A stretch of DNA of 34,051 nucleotides from Novosphingobium sp. (GCA_024236235.1 JACKKV010000012.1:1-34051); one strand, 5' to 3'; positions 1-6,195 are shown, counted from the stretch's first letter. Translations and numbers: made by a program. The notes: generated from the letters alone by a model not told the origin.

Positions 1-701
1 GGTTGAAGCTTTCCGGGCTGGGCAAGCGGGGGCAGCCACACGGTGCGGGTGAAGCCCGGCCGCGTCGGCCGCGCCGCGTCCCACACGATCCAGCAGTAAT
101 CGATCATACCGCCCCGGAATGCCCGGTTGCCCATCAGGTGAATGCGATCGCCCGGCGGCATGCTGGGTCGCTGGGTCAGATGCAGCACCGCCAGCGGCGG
201 ATGCTCCTCCATGAACAGCGCATAGCGCGCCTGGCTGGAAAGCCACTTGTTGGGCAGCAGCAGGCAGACCCGCCCCGTGGCGAGTTTCAGCGCATGGCGC
301 GCGAACGCCTCGCTGATCAGCATCCGCGCATATTCGCCCGCGCCCTTGCAATAGGAATAGGGCGGGTTGCAGACGATGCTGCACGGCACCGGCGCCGCTG
401 TGTGTTCAAGGAAATCGGCAGACCGCCAGATCGGCCTGGTCAGGCTCTCAAGGCCATCGAAATTGTCCCACACGACGTTGTTGACGACGTCGGAGATATG
501 CGTCGGCAGGCCCAGCTCCCACGCCGCCTGAATGGTGTTGCCCATGCCGCAGCACGGATCCCAGACAGCCAGCCCGGCGTCCCGTTCACGCCGGAAATCG
601 CCCAGCGCACCGGCCAGTTGGCGCGCGCACCACACTTCGTCGACATACCAGTCGAGCGGGTGCCGCTTGGCGAATGTGCCGGAGGAGATTTCACCGCGCA
701 T
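1..701 (-). CDS. Phage-type adenine-specific DNA methyltransferase (3' end outside window)
   Basis: The reverse strand stays open from an ATG at 701 to the window edge, so the C-terminus is missing. About 233 residues are visible. Residues 48-55 read DPCCGMGN, a motif I-like SAM-binding loop. An acidic motif II-like residue follows (SDVV, about 69-72), and NPPY at 112-115 is the catalytic motif IV of N6-adenine (or N4-cytosine) DNA methyltransferases. The ATG is the first start after an in-frame stop and overlaps the 3' end of the upstream 79-aa gene by 11 bp, which suggests translational coupling. No restriction endonuclease is visible, so within this window it is an orphan. Phages use such enzymes to protect or mark their DNA. 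The family call rests on motifs I and IV, and the exact target base and site are unknown. Confidence 0.8.
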   Translation of the reverse strand, partial: MRGEISSGTFAKRHPLDWYVDEVWCARQLAGALGDFRRERDAGLAVWDPCCGMGNTIQAAWELGLPTHISDVVNNVVWDNFDGLESLTRPIWRSADFLEHTAAPVPCSIVCNPPYSYCKGAGEYARMLISEAFARHALKLATGRVCLLLPNKWLSSQARYALFMEEHPPLAVLHLTQRPSMPPGDRIHLMGNRAFRGGMIDYCWIVWDAARPTRPGFTRTVWLPPLAQPGKLQ

Positions 702-930
702 CGGTAGGCTTCCAGTTCAGGATCGCCGCGACGCGGGGCTCGTAGCGCCGGGTCAAGCGGACGCTGATCGCTTGCATGCGGTCTAGCATCGGCTGAACCT
801 CACCACGGGTCTCATCCTGCATGTGCCGCATTGAGCAGCGTATCCGGTCGATTTCGCGGTCGAGCGCCCAAATGACGTCGCCGGTTTCGACAATATCCAA
901 GGTGGTGAAGGCCCGTCCGCGTTCAGTCAT
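691..930 (-). CDS. Small hypothetical protein of the phage early operon
   Basis: This 79-aa protein is not recognised. It is charged and probably helical, with no signal peptide or membrane segment: an acidic N-terminal half (DIVETGDVIWALDREIDRI), then a basic stretch around RLTRRYEPRVAAIL. Its ATG overlaps the stop of the ParB-like gene by 8 bp and its own 3' end overlaps the methyltransferase start, so it sits inside a tightly packed operon. That context is the main reason to believe it is real. Its function is unknown; a small DNA-processing accessory protein is one possibility. Confidence 0.6.
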   Translation of the reverse strand: MTERGRAFTTLDIVETGDVIWALDREIDRIRCSMRHMQDETRGEVQPMLDRMQAISVRLTRRYEPRVAAILNWKPTDAR

Positions 931-1894
931 CGCCCAGCACCTCGTTCAGCAGGTCGCGCAGTTGCCGCTTGACCTCATCGCTCCCGAGCGCCCCTACGAT
1001 GTCGGGCAGGTGCCGCTTTTGCTGGGGAACGGACAGTCGCCCGAGATTGCCGACAACGGCGTTGACGAACTTCTGGTGCGGCAAGGGCGCTGGCCCTTCG
1101 GAAGCGTTGATACCGCACCGGACGCGCGCCTCGTCCGCGCTCAGCTCGGGATCGTCCAGCAGCTGCTCGATCACCTGCCGCCGCGGCGCTTCGTCCCTGA
1201 CCTGAGCGATCGCGCGCAGCTGACTGGCGTTCTCGCCCACGACCGGATGCTTCGACAGCGCCTCGGCCAGCTCGGGAAAGGGCTGCACCAGCAGCCGGAA
1301 CAGCTCAAGGTCACGGTGGATGGAACGGCGCGACATGCCCAGCGCTTCGCCGACCGATTCCTCCCAGCCGTATACGTGTGCCAATTTGGCATACGTATCC
1401 TCGACCTCATCGCGCAGCGCTTCCCCGGCGCGTTCTTCGCCCGCCTTGACGCGCGCCCAGCGGGCGGCGACGGCGAGCCTTTGCTGCTTCAGATCGCCAT
1501 GCTCGCGCGCGATGCGTTCCTGCGCGGCCTGGACCAGCGCGGCGGTGAATTTGGCCCGCTCGATCGGCCCCAGCGGGCGGCGGTGCAGGTTCTCCGATGC
1601 TTCCAGATCGGCCAGCTCTTCGGGCTGGCCCGCGACCTCGATCGCCCACACCGTGATGCTCTCGATCCGGGCGCCGATCAGCCGGTGCATGCCCGTCACC
1701 AGCCGCCACGGCTTGTCCGGGTTCCTGGGGTTGGCCACGACCTTGATCGGATCGCGCTGCCCGTCCACCGCCATCAACCGGCCCAGCGCAGCGGCCTTGT
1801 CCTCGTGCAGGAAGCCGATCCGGCCCCCTGCATCGACCTGCTCGGGCGACAGCTCGAACAGATTCGCGCTCGAAAGCAGGGGCGCACCGCTCAT
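923..1894 (-). CDS. ParB-like nuclease-domain / partition protein (phage type)
   Basis: The 323-aa protein has a ParB/Srx fold N-terminal half. GMHRLIGA (about 68-75) matches the GxRRxxA nucleotide-binding box of ParB, and ENLHRRPLGPIERA (about 99-112) matches the ENxxRxDLxPIE motif. A helix-turn-helix-like segment follows (EALGMSRRSIHRDLELF, about 182-198), then a helical C-terminus. ParB proteins bind CTP and load on parS sites to segregate DNA; stand-alone phage versions may act in plasmid-like maintenance, regulation or as nucleases. No ParA partner lies nearby. GGAG precedes the ATG at good spacing. The start overlaps the upstream ORF stop as ATGA, and the end overlaps the 79-aa gene. 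The family is clear, but the specific role is inferred. Confidence 0.85.
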   Translation of the reverse strand: MSGAPLLSSANLFELSPEQVDAGGRIGFLHEDKAAALGRLMAVDGQRDPIKVVANPRNPDKPWRLVTGMHRLIGARIESITVWAIEVAGQPEELADLEASENLHRRPLGPIERAKFTAALVQAAQERIAREHGDLKQQRLAVAARWARVKAGEERAGEALRDEVEDTYAKLAHVYGWEESVGEALGMSRRSIHRDLELFRLLVQPFPELAEALSKHPVVGENASQLRAIAQVRDEAPRRQVIEQLLDDPELSADEARVRCGINASEGPAPLPHQKFVNAVVGNLGRLSVPQQKRHLPDIVGALGSDEVKRQLRDLLNEVLGDD

Positions 1895-2379
1895 TTGGCA
1901 TCTCCACTTAGTCGGTGCGTGGCCTCATCGACCGGAGTACCGTTCGGGTTGTTTGGAATGATGGAGGTTTGCGGATGTCCGACACACTCAACGCCCGGAT
2001 CAGCGAGCTCGAAGGTCAGATTGCCTTTCTCGACGGCCAGTTCATGGCCCTTCAAAGCCTGTTTTTCGCTCAGGCGGCGGTCCTCAATAAGCACTTTGAG
2101 GGAAGCGCGCAGGCGACGGCGGACGACGCGGATCTGAAGCGCCGCGCGGCCCTGCGTAATGGCGACCGCGCATGGGCTGACAGTCTTGAGGCGTTGATAG
2201 ATCTGATGCGCGAACGCTTTGCGCTGCCGACGAACGACTGATGCCTCGTCTTCGACCACGAGCAACTGCTCGGTATTATAGGCCTCACTCAGTCGACGCC
2301 GGTATTCACGGACGCGTTCAACATCGAGCAGCGCACCTTCGGCATCGTCGAAGCCCTTGTCCGCCGTCGGCCCGCTCAT
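1891..2379 (-). CDS. Hypothetical protein between HTH and ParB-like genes
   Basis: This 162-aa ORF is not recognised. The N-terminal third is acidic and helix-like (LLDVERVREYRRRLSEAY); the middle is Arg-rich (RVVRRRLRASLKVLIEDRR). The ORF is joined at both ends by 4-bp ATGA overlaps: with the HTH gene stop at 2376-2379 and with the ParB-like start at 1891-1894. AAGGA stands about 9 nt before the ATG. This fits the operon, where every junction overlaps. Against it, an antisense ORF (1975-2241) with a strong ribosome-binding site covers more than half of it, and the C-terminal 35 residues look less protein-like. I favour this strand, at only moderate confidence. Confidence 0.55.
   Translation of the reverse strand: MSGPTADKGFDDAEGALLDVERVREYRRRLSEAYNTEQLLVVEDEASVVRRQRKAFAHQIYQRLKTVSPCAVAITQGRAALQIRVVRRRLRASLKVLIEDRRLSEKQALKGHELAVEKGNLTFELADPGVECVGHPQTSIIPNNPNGTPVDEATHRLSGDAK
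1975..2241 (+). CDS. Possible antisense small coiled-coil protein
   Basis: This 88-aa ORF starts at ATG 1975, with GGAGG seven bases upstream, one of the better ribosome-binding sites in the accessory block. The first 35 residues form a convincing amphipathic helix or coiled coil (ISELEGQIAFLDGQFMALQ), followed by an acidic linker and a second helix ending RERFALPTND. Third-position GC is about 73% by hand count, as expected for a real gene here. It lies wholly antisense to the 1891-2379 ORF. No promoter was identified. Either this gene or the antisense one could be the shadow, or both may be expressed. Confidence 0.4.
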   Translation: MSDTLNARISELEGQIAFLDGQFMALQSLFFAQAAVLNKHFEGSAQATADDADLKRRAALRNGDRAWADSLEALIDLMRERFALPTND

Positions 2380-2615
2380 GCCGCGGCGTCCTTGCTTGCC
2401 TGTCCGCGCCGTGTGGCGAGCATGCTGTTCAACGCGTCGTAAAGGCGTCCGATCGCGAGCAGCGATGCGCCCTTCGGCTCCGGATTACGGGCACTCCGCT
2501 TCCACCGGCTGAAGGTCGATGGATGCACGTCTGCGTGACGGCAAAGCGTGTTGATCGAGATACCGGCTCTGCGAGCCTTCTCCTCGATATCGGCGATGAC
2601 TGATTCCTGGTTCAT
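2376..2615 (-). CDS. Cro/C1-type helix-turn-helix regulator
   Basis: This 79-aa protein, counted from ATG 2615, is essentially one helix-turn-helix domain: residues 18-38 (ISINTLCRHADVHPSTFSRW) give the helix-turn-recognition-helix pattern of XRE/Cro proteins, and LLAIGRLYDAL adds a fifth helix. It is the first gene of the leftward phage operon and diverges from a CI-like repressor, the position of Cro in lambdoid immunity regions. An in-frame ATG at 2642 exists, but using it would place the operator repeats inside the coding region, so 2615 is preferred. The stop overlaps the next ATG (ATGA at 2376-2379). A Cro-like role is inferred from position and domain. Confidence 0.75.
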   Translation of the reverse strand: MNQESVIADIEEKARRAGISINTLCRHADVHPSTFSRWKRSARNPEPKGASLLAIGRLYDALNSMLATRRGQASKDAAA

Positions 2616-2622
2616 GTCGTTT

Positions 2623-2687
2623 GCATAAATGCAAAGATGCAAAGATGCAAATGCCTAAATGCAAAAACCGGAAATTGGCATTTATGC
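2623..2687. promoter_or_regulatory. Immunity-region operator: repeated ATGCAAA sites and inverted GCATAAATGC pair
   Basis: The space between the divergent HTH gene and the repressor is AT-rich and full of repeats. ATGCAAA occurs four times in the same orientation at 2629-2635, 2637-2643, 2645-2651 and 2659-2665; the first three are spaced exactly 8 bp apart. A 10-bp inverted pair flanks the array: GCATAAATGC at 2623-2632 and GCATTTATGC at 2678-2687. Each arm is itself nearly palindromic, as expected for a dimer half-site cluster. By analogy with lambda-type switches these should be repressor and Cro operators overlapping two divergent promoters. I could not pin the -35/-10 boxes with confidence. 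Confidence 0.7.
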
Positions 2688-2699
2688 TAAGGGCCGAAC

Positions 2700-3380
2700 A
2701 TGGATGACCTCGCTGAAGACACCAATCTGATACGCAGCCTAGTGAACTACTGCGATCTTCCTCCGGCCACGGTAGCGAAGCGGGCAGGCGTCGCGGCATC
2801 GACGATTAGCCGACCATTGAACGGTACGGCGAAGACGCGCTTGGGGCGGGCCGTCCTCGCGAAACTCCAGGCAGCGTACCCGGATTTTCCGGGCTGGGAA
2901 TCAGTCTCGACGCTTGGCGAAAAGCGCCTGGCATTTCACGGTGCGGTCTCGGCGCCAGCGATCAGCGATGACAGTCTCGTCATCCCCATGCTCGAGCTGG
3001 CCTATGGCATGGGAGGAACGTTTCTTGACGGAGTCGATCCGGGCGAAAGCCTTGAGCGGTTCCCGCGCGCTTTCGTCCGCATCTTCACCTCAGCGCCAGC
3101 CAGCCAGCTATGCTGGTCGCACGGGATCGGCGACAGTATGTATCCGACGATCGGTGACCGAGATGTCCTGCTTATCGATCGCAGCCGCGACACGATCCGC
3201 GTCAACGATCAGGTCTGGGTCTTGTCGGTGAGCGGCATCGGAATGGTAAAGCGCGTGCGCGTTGAAGCGAACGGCAAGGTTGTGCTGTTATCCGACAACG
3301 AGCATGTGCCTGAATACCCGGTCGGCGAGGACGAGCTGACAGTGATCGGGCGCGTGATCGCGGTCGTGAAGAATATCTAA
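2700..3380 (+). CDS. CI-like phage repressor, HTH plus S24 (LexA-type) peptidase domain
   Basis: The 226-aa protein has an N-terminal helix-turn-helix (VAKRAGVAASTISRPLNG, about residues 25-42) and a C-terminal S24 domain. GDSMYPTIGDRDVLLID (about 143-159) holds the catalytic Ser of the GDSMxPTI motif, and GMVKRV (about 180-185) supplies the general-base Lys. Such repressors hold a prophage silent, and RecA filaments stimulate their self-cleavage after DNA damage. A canonical Ala-Gly cleavage bond was not located with certainty, although a YGMGG-containing linker lies between the domains. The gene is divergent to the Cro-like gene across the operator and close behind it, so it probably autoregulates. 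Confidence 0.9.
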   Translation: MDDLAEDTNLIRSLVNYCDLPPATVAKRAGVAASTISRPLNGTAKTRLGRAVLAKLQAAYPDFPGWESVSTLGEKRLAFHGAVSAPAISDDSLVIPMLELAYGMGGTFLDGVDPGESLERFPRAFVRIFTSAPASQLCWSHGIGDSMYPTIGDRDVLLIDRSRDTIRVNDQVWVLSVSGIGMVKRVRVEANGKVVLLSDNEHVPEYPVGEDELTVIGRVIAVVKNI

Positions 3381-3402
3381 GACCAGATTGTTGGGGTACA
3401 GA

Positions 3403-4074
3403 ATGAGTTTCTCTGCTTTTCGCGGTTTGATGGGCATTATGTCGATTTGGGCCGGAACTGTGCCTGTTGCTGCTGCATGGTCCCAGGACGTAAAGCTGAT
3501 TAGCTTCCCCGAAGTGGGTGTGCCAAACACAATCCCTGCCGGTGGAACCATCTATTCCTACGTCAAGATGTACGCCATCCCAGGCGCGCGGCTCGATGCA
3601 GACACCAAGGCTGGTGACTGGCTCGTTGAACGCCCCGTCCCGGCGGGAACTGAACTCGTGCCTGTGAATACGAGGGCGGCATTCAAAGCCTGTGCGCCTT
3701 ACCCCGGCAGTCTCGAGGCAAATGGTCCATGTTTTCTGGATGACGATGGTAACGGCACCTTTGATCGCCAGGCGCGCGACAACATCACAATCGAAAGAAA
3801 ACTCAAACCACCTGTGCCCTACTCGCTGGTTGATGTTTCAGTGTTGAGATCCGACGCGTTTAAGCGGGTAATTCTTTTCCAGGGCGCGAATTCGGACAGC
3901 CTGCGCTTCTCCTATCGTGAATTCAACGACGACATGGCCAGGCCGGCGTTTACAGAAGAATTGACTATTCCGCGCGAGCCTTTCCCGGCCATGATTATGC
4001 TCAAGAACCTGCAGATTGAAGTGCTTGGTGTCAGTGGGATGGGGTTGCAGTATCGCCTGATAAAGGTGGACTGA
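3403..4074 (+). CDS. Exported protein of unknown function with an EF-hand-like calcium loop
   Basis: This 223-aa protein is not recognised. Residues 1-26 look like a signal peptide (hydrophobic core around GLMGIMSIWAGTVPVAAA), so the mature protein is probably periplasmic or secreted. Residues 113-121 read DDDGNGTFD, matching the DxDGNGxxD calcium loop of EF-hand/dockerin-type motifs. Two cysteines (about 97 and 110) flank it and could form a disulfide. The start is ATG 3403; two TTG codons at 3388 and 3391 are less likely because they would extend the signal peptide without a better ribosome-binding site. It begins 22 bp after the repressor stop in the same direction, so it is probably expressed in the lysogen, like a prophage cargo (moron) gene. 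Confidence 0.75.
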   Translation: MSFSAFRGLMGIMSIWAGTVPVAAAWSQDVKLISFPEVGVPNTIPAGGTIYSYVKMYAIPGARLDADTKAGDWLVERPVPAGTELVPVNTRAAFKACAPYPGSLEANGPCFLDDDGNGTFDRQARDNITIERKLKPPVPYSLVDVSVLRSDAFKRVILFQGANSDSLRFSYREFNDDMARPAFTEELTIPREPFPAMIMLKNLQIEVLGVSGMGLQYRLIKVD

Positions 4075-4104
4075 CCCGGATCGAAATATCCAAGGGGCCT
4101 CGAC

Positions 4105-4311
4105 TTGAAGTTCTATCGCCTATGGTGCGGGCAGAAGCGCTACTCGAACTGGCTGGAGAGTGAGGACGCGATCTGGCGGCTCGCTCTCCGCCATGGGCTC
4201 GCATATGGCGAGAGCGACAAGGGCGCAGGCCTCGGTCCGCTGACATGGATCGAGATCGGCGAGCGCAAATATGCCCGCTCGAAAACGGTCCCGGTTGGCC
4301 GGAAGGGCTGA
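4105..4311 (+). CDS. Small hypothetical protein, TTG start
   Basis: This 68-aa protein is not recognised. It is aromatic- and basic-rich (MKFYRLWCGQKRYSNW at the N-terminus; ERKYARSKTVPVGRKG at the C-terminus), with no signal peptide. The start is TTG at 4105, preceded by CAAGGGG about 7 nt upstream; no ATG exists in frame nearby. It follows the exported-protein gene by 30 bp and shares a TGATG junction with the next tiny ORF, so it fits the same lysogeny transcript. It is probably cytoplasmic; the role is unknown. Confidence 0.5.
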   Translation: MKFYRLWCGQKRYSNWLESEDAIWRLALRHGLAYGESDKGAGLGPLTWIEIGERKYARSKTVPVGRKG

Positions 4312-4406
4312 TGCGCCAGCGCATGGAATTCGCGCTCCTGCTGGCCGTCGCGGTTTCTGCCCTGGCGGTGCAGCTCGGTTCGGCCCGTTCCCTGATCTGG
4401 CCCTGA
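4311..4406 (+). CDS. Tiny hydrophobic ORF, possibly a gene truncated at the island edge
   Basis: A 31-codon ORF starts within the TGATG overlap of the 68-aa gene. It encodes a short basic head (MRQRMEF) and one hydrophobic stretch (ALLLAVAVSALAVQL), like a signal peptide or a single membrane helix. Its stop codon lies at the very point where a degenerate repeat cluster begins (4411), so it may be the remaining 5' end of a longer exported or membrane protein cut by a mobile element. It could also be a genuine membrane micro-protein. Evidence is limited to the coupled start and the hydrophobic profile. Confidence 0.35.
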   Translation: MRQRMEFALLLAVAVSALAVQLGSARSLIWP

Positions 4407-4410
4407 AAAA

Positions 4411-4547
4411 CTGACCCAGTTCGGCGCGCGGCAGGCACATCAACTGATGCGACATCTGCCAGTTTTTCCGTTTGATATCAATAAGTGCCCAGTTTGGCGG
4501 CCGGTTTTGCGAAGTGGGACACGCCATGTCCCACTTCTGACCCGGTT
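4411..4547. repeat. Four degenerate copies of CTGACCC(A/G)GTT, mobile-element-end-like
   Basis: Copies lie at 4411-4421 (CTGACCCAGTT), 4456-4464 (CTGCCAGTT), 4485-4494 (GTGCCCAGTT) and 4537-4547 (CTGACCCGGTT), all in the same orientation and 29-52 bp apart. Multiple short degenerate repeats of this flavour are typical of the ends of IS21-family elements, where they bind the transposase. No istA/istB-like ORF is visible, so at most an isolated end or relic is present. The IS21 assignment is from memory of the family and is weak. Confidence 0.35.
4511..4537. repeat. Perfect 11-bp inverted repeat with 5-nt loop
   Basis: GAAGTGGGACA (4511-4521) and TGTCCCACTTC (4527-4537) are exact inverted copies around CGCCA. 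There is no T-tract on either side, so a rho-independent terminator is unlikely. It abuts the last degenerate repeat of the junction region and could be a binding or recombination site for a mobile-element protein. Confidence 0.6.
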
Positions 4548-4900
4548 CAAGCCTCGTTATTGCCCTTTGAAAGGCCTCTGAAACGGCGCAAATGCGCGGC
4601 TAAGAGGGGTGATCGCCTGAACCCGACGACTCCAGCCGGTCCTGTCAGAACACCGGCTAAATTAACCCTGACTCTAGACAGTCACGCACTTGCCGGATTT
4701 CCCCTCGAAATGCGCCAAAAGCCCGGTTTTCCTTGCCTTCGATCCCACACGTTTCCGTTTGATCCCGGATATTCCCGACTCTAAGACCTCTTGTCACCTA
4801 ACACTAACCGTAATGCCGCTCACGCGAAACCGTACTGCATGCGCGGCAGCTTCTAGGCGCGCGCACCGCAAACATTGACCGACTTTGCGGCCTCGAGCCC

Positions 4901-5122
4901 TTAACCTGCCTTCAGCTTCATCGAGAATTCGCCCGCCTTGGCGTTGAATTTTTCCTTGGCAAAGGCCTTGGCGGCGGCGGCGGTCTTGAAGATCTCGTCC
5001 TGCAGGTGCGAGGTGACGATCGGATAATCCTGCGAATTATAGTGGGTATCGCGTACCGTCAGCCGGTAGGCCCCCTCGTCATTCTTGGCGATCAGGAAAG
5101 GGCGGACTGGTCCTTGAGTCAT
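4901..5122 (-). CDS. Small conserved-type hypothetical protein (73 aa)
   Basis: The frame is open further upstream, but ATG 5122 is chosen because GGAG stands 8 nt before it and upstream codons give a Cys/Pro-rich, unnatural sequence. The 73-aa protein has a compact mixed alpha/beta look: PFLIAKNDEGAYRLTVRD could form strands, followed by a Lys/Ala-rich amphipathic helix (FKTAAAAKAFAKEKFNAKAG). There is no signal peptide. It is probably a small cytoplasmic protein. I do not recognise a named family, though similar small proteins are common in sphingomonads. It is followed leftward by the junction region. Confidence 0.6.
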   Translation of the reverse strand: MTQGPVRPFLIAKNDEGAYRLTVRDTHYNSQDYPIVTSHLQDEIFKTAAAAKAFAKEKFNAKAGEFSMKLKAG

Positions 5123-5189
5123 ATTTGCGCTCCATAGTCGATTGTTGGCGGGGCAGGACGGCATCGCGTGGGGCCTGACAGGGCAGTGG

Positions 5190-5351
5190 TCACAGGCTGG
5201 ACCCCGCGCCAAGTGCGCGGCGCAGGCGGGCGATACGCAGGGCATAACTCTCCACCCGTTCGCGATGCTGCTGCAAGGCGGCGGATGTCAGTGCGCCATT
5301 TGCGTGAATTTGCGCCACTTGCTGGCGGTAAAGCAATTCGTTGAGGTCCAT
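5190..5351 (-). CDS. Small helical hypothetical protein (53 aa)
   Basis: ATG 5351 is supported by GGGGAG 6 nt upstream. The product is a short, probably two-helix protein (MDLNELLYRQQVAQIHANG, then SAALQQHRERVESYALRIARLRRAL) without signal peptide or metal site. Proteins starting MDLNxLLYxxQ are a pattern I associate with sphingomonad hypotheticals, but I cannot name a family. It shares orientation with its neighbours but sits well apart from them, so it is probably transcribed alone or with 4901-5122. Confidence 0.55.
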   Translation of the reverse strand: MDLNELLYRQQVAQIHANGALTSAALQQHRERVESYALRIARLRRALGAGSSL

Positions 5352-5508
5352 GGCACACTCCCCACAAAAGGCGGGAGCACGATGGTCTCTCAGCCGCTGA
5401 CGCCCGGAAATATCGGTCAGCGATGGGGCCGCTGTAGGCCGGACGGGCGAAACATACAAGGCGTGCGCCCCGCGCGGTGGCGGGCGGGGCGGCAGTCTGG
5501 TGGCTCGC

Positions 5509-6195
5509 CTATTCGGCGGGTTTCACGGTCTTCACGGTCTTCTTTTCCGGTGCGATCGTGATTCGCACGGTTTCACCCGAATTGCCGGGGAAATCGGTGA
5601 ACATCGCTTCCACCAGATTGGGCACCAGATATTGCAGCCGGTTGGAGGTGGAAAGCGCCTGCGCCTTGCCTTCGAACAGGCGGGCGCCATCGGCGGCGCG
5701 ATCAATCTTCAGGTCAATCCCGCTGGTGTAGACCGTGTAGCTTTCATATCCGCTGTTATCGAACCAGGGGTCGTACCAGCCATAACCCCAGGGGCGGCTG
5801 TAGTAGCCATGATAGCCCCAATAGGGGCGATAGCCGTACCAGGGTGAAAAGAACGGGTCGCGATAGCCGGTGGAACGCACCTTTTCCCGGCCATTGTCGA
5901 CGCCATAATCGAAGCGGACGATCAGATTGGCCTTGTCAGGGGTGGTTTCGACATAGCCCAGTCTTTCCATCTGCGCATCGACCAGATCGGCATAGCGCGC
6001 AAATTCGAGCCCACCCGCCAGCGCCGGATCATCGGCCACCACGGCAAAGCTTTGCCCCTGGGGAGCGGGAAGCTGGGTCTGGAAGCGGGAGACATCCGCC
6101 TTGAAGGGGGTGGTGCAGGCGGCGACTGCTGCCAGCAGCAGTGGCGCAAGAGCCAGTTTGAGCGAGCGACCGCGCATTTTCATTGTCCTGTTCAT
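5509..6195 (-). CDS. DUF4136-type lipoprotein
   Basis: The 228-aa protein starts at ATG 6195 (GGAG 7 nt upstream); ATG 6177 with AGGA upstream is a credible alternative. The N-terminus is a lipoprotein signal, with a hydrophobic run ending in the lipobox AAVAAC, so Cys about 27 would be acylated and the protein anchored to the outer or inner membrane. The body matches the DUF4136 pattern: an FxxxLPxPxGxSF-like start, the LGYVET...ANLIVRFDYGV core, a Tyr/Trp/Gly-rich central loop (PWYGYRPYWGYHGYY) and a late strand region. The family function is unknown. A GC-rich hairpin (5467-5473/5484-5490) lies just beyond its stop and might help end transcription. Confidence 0.8.
   Translation of the reverse strand: MNRTMKMRGRSLKLALAPLLLAAVAACTTPFKADVSRFQTQLPAPQGQSFAVVADDPALAGGLEFARYADLVDAQMERLGYVETTPDKANLIVRFDYGVDNGREKVRSTGYRDPFFSPWYGYRPYWGYHGYYSRPWGYGWYDPWFDNSGYESYTVYTSGIDLKIDRAADGARLFEGKAQALSTSNRLQYLVPNLVEAMFTDFPGNSGETVRITIAPEKKTVKTVKPAE

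Larger units (their letters stand above)
4407..4900. other. Gene-free junction region between prophage-like block and core genome
   Basis: About 490 bp hold no ORF I can support. The only sizeable frame, 4485-4784 forward, has an unnatural Pro/Arg-rich composition and no ribosome-binding site. The first 140 bp carry the degenerate repeats and the palindrome listed separately. A further 7-bp inverted repeat occurs at 4634-4640/4652-4658 (AGCCGGT/ACCGGCT) without a T-tract. I see no tRNA, no integrase and no clear attachment core. The remainder (about 4660-4900) is somewhat less GC-rich, with no recognisable signal. Confidence 0.6.

Noticed and set aside
3..707. 234-aa forward ORF at the window start
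   Set aside because: It is antisense to the methyltransferase frame, which shows motifs I and IV; the forward product is Arg/His-rich noise.
821..2137. 438-aa forward ORF
   Set aside because: It is the antisense shadow of the ParB-like gene, which has clear ParB motifs; composition is Arg/Gln/Pro-rich with no family match.
4634..4658. 7-bp inverted repeat AGCCGGT/ACCGGCT
   Set aside because: Short stem, 11-nt loop and no T-run; likely chance in GC-rich DNA.
4485..4784. 99-aa forward ORF in the junction region
   Set aside because: No ribosome-binding site, odd Pro/Arg/Cys composition, and it runs through the repeats and palindrome.
5467..5490. GC-rich hairpin after the DUF4136 gene as a terminator
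   Set aside because: A 7-bp stem with a 10-nt loop and no T-run is not enough for a separate call; noted in the gene entry.
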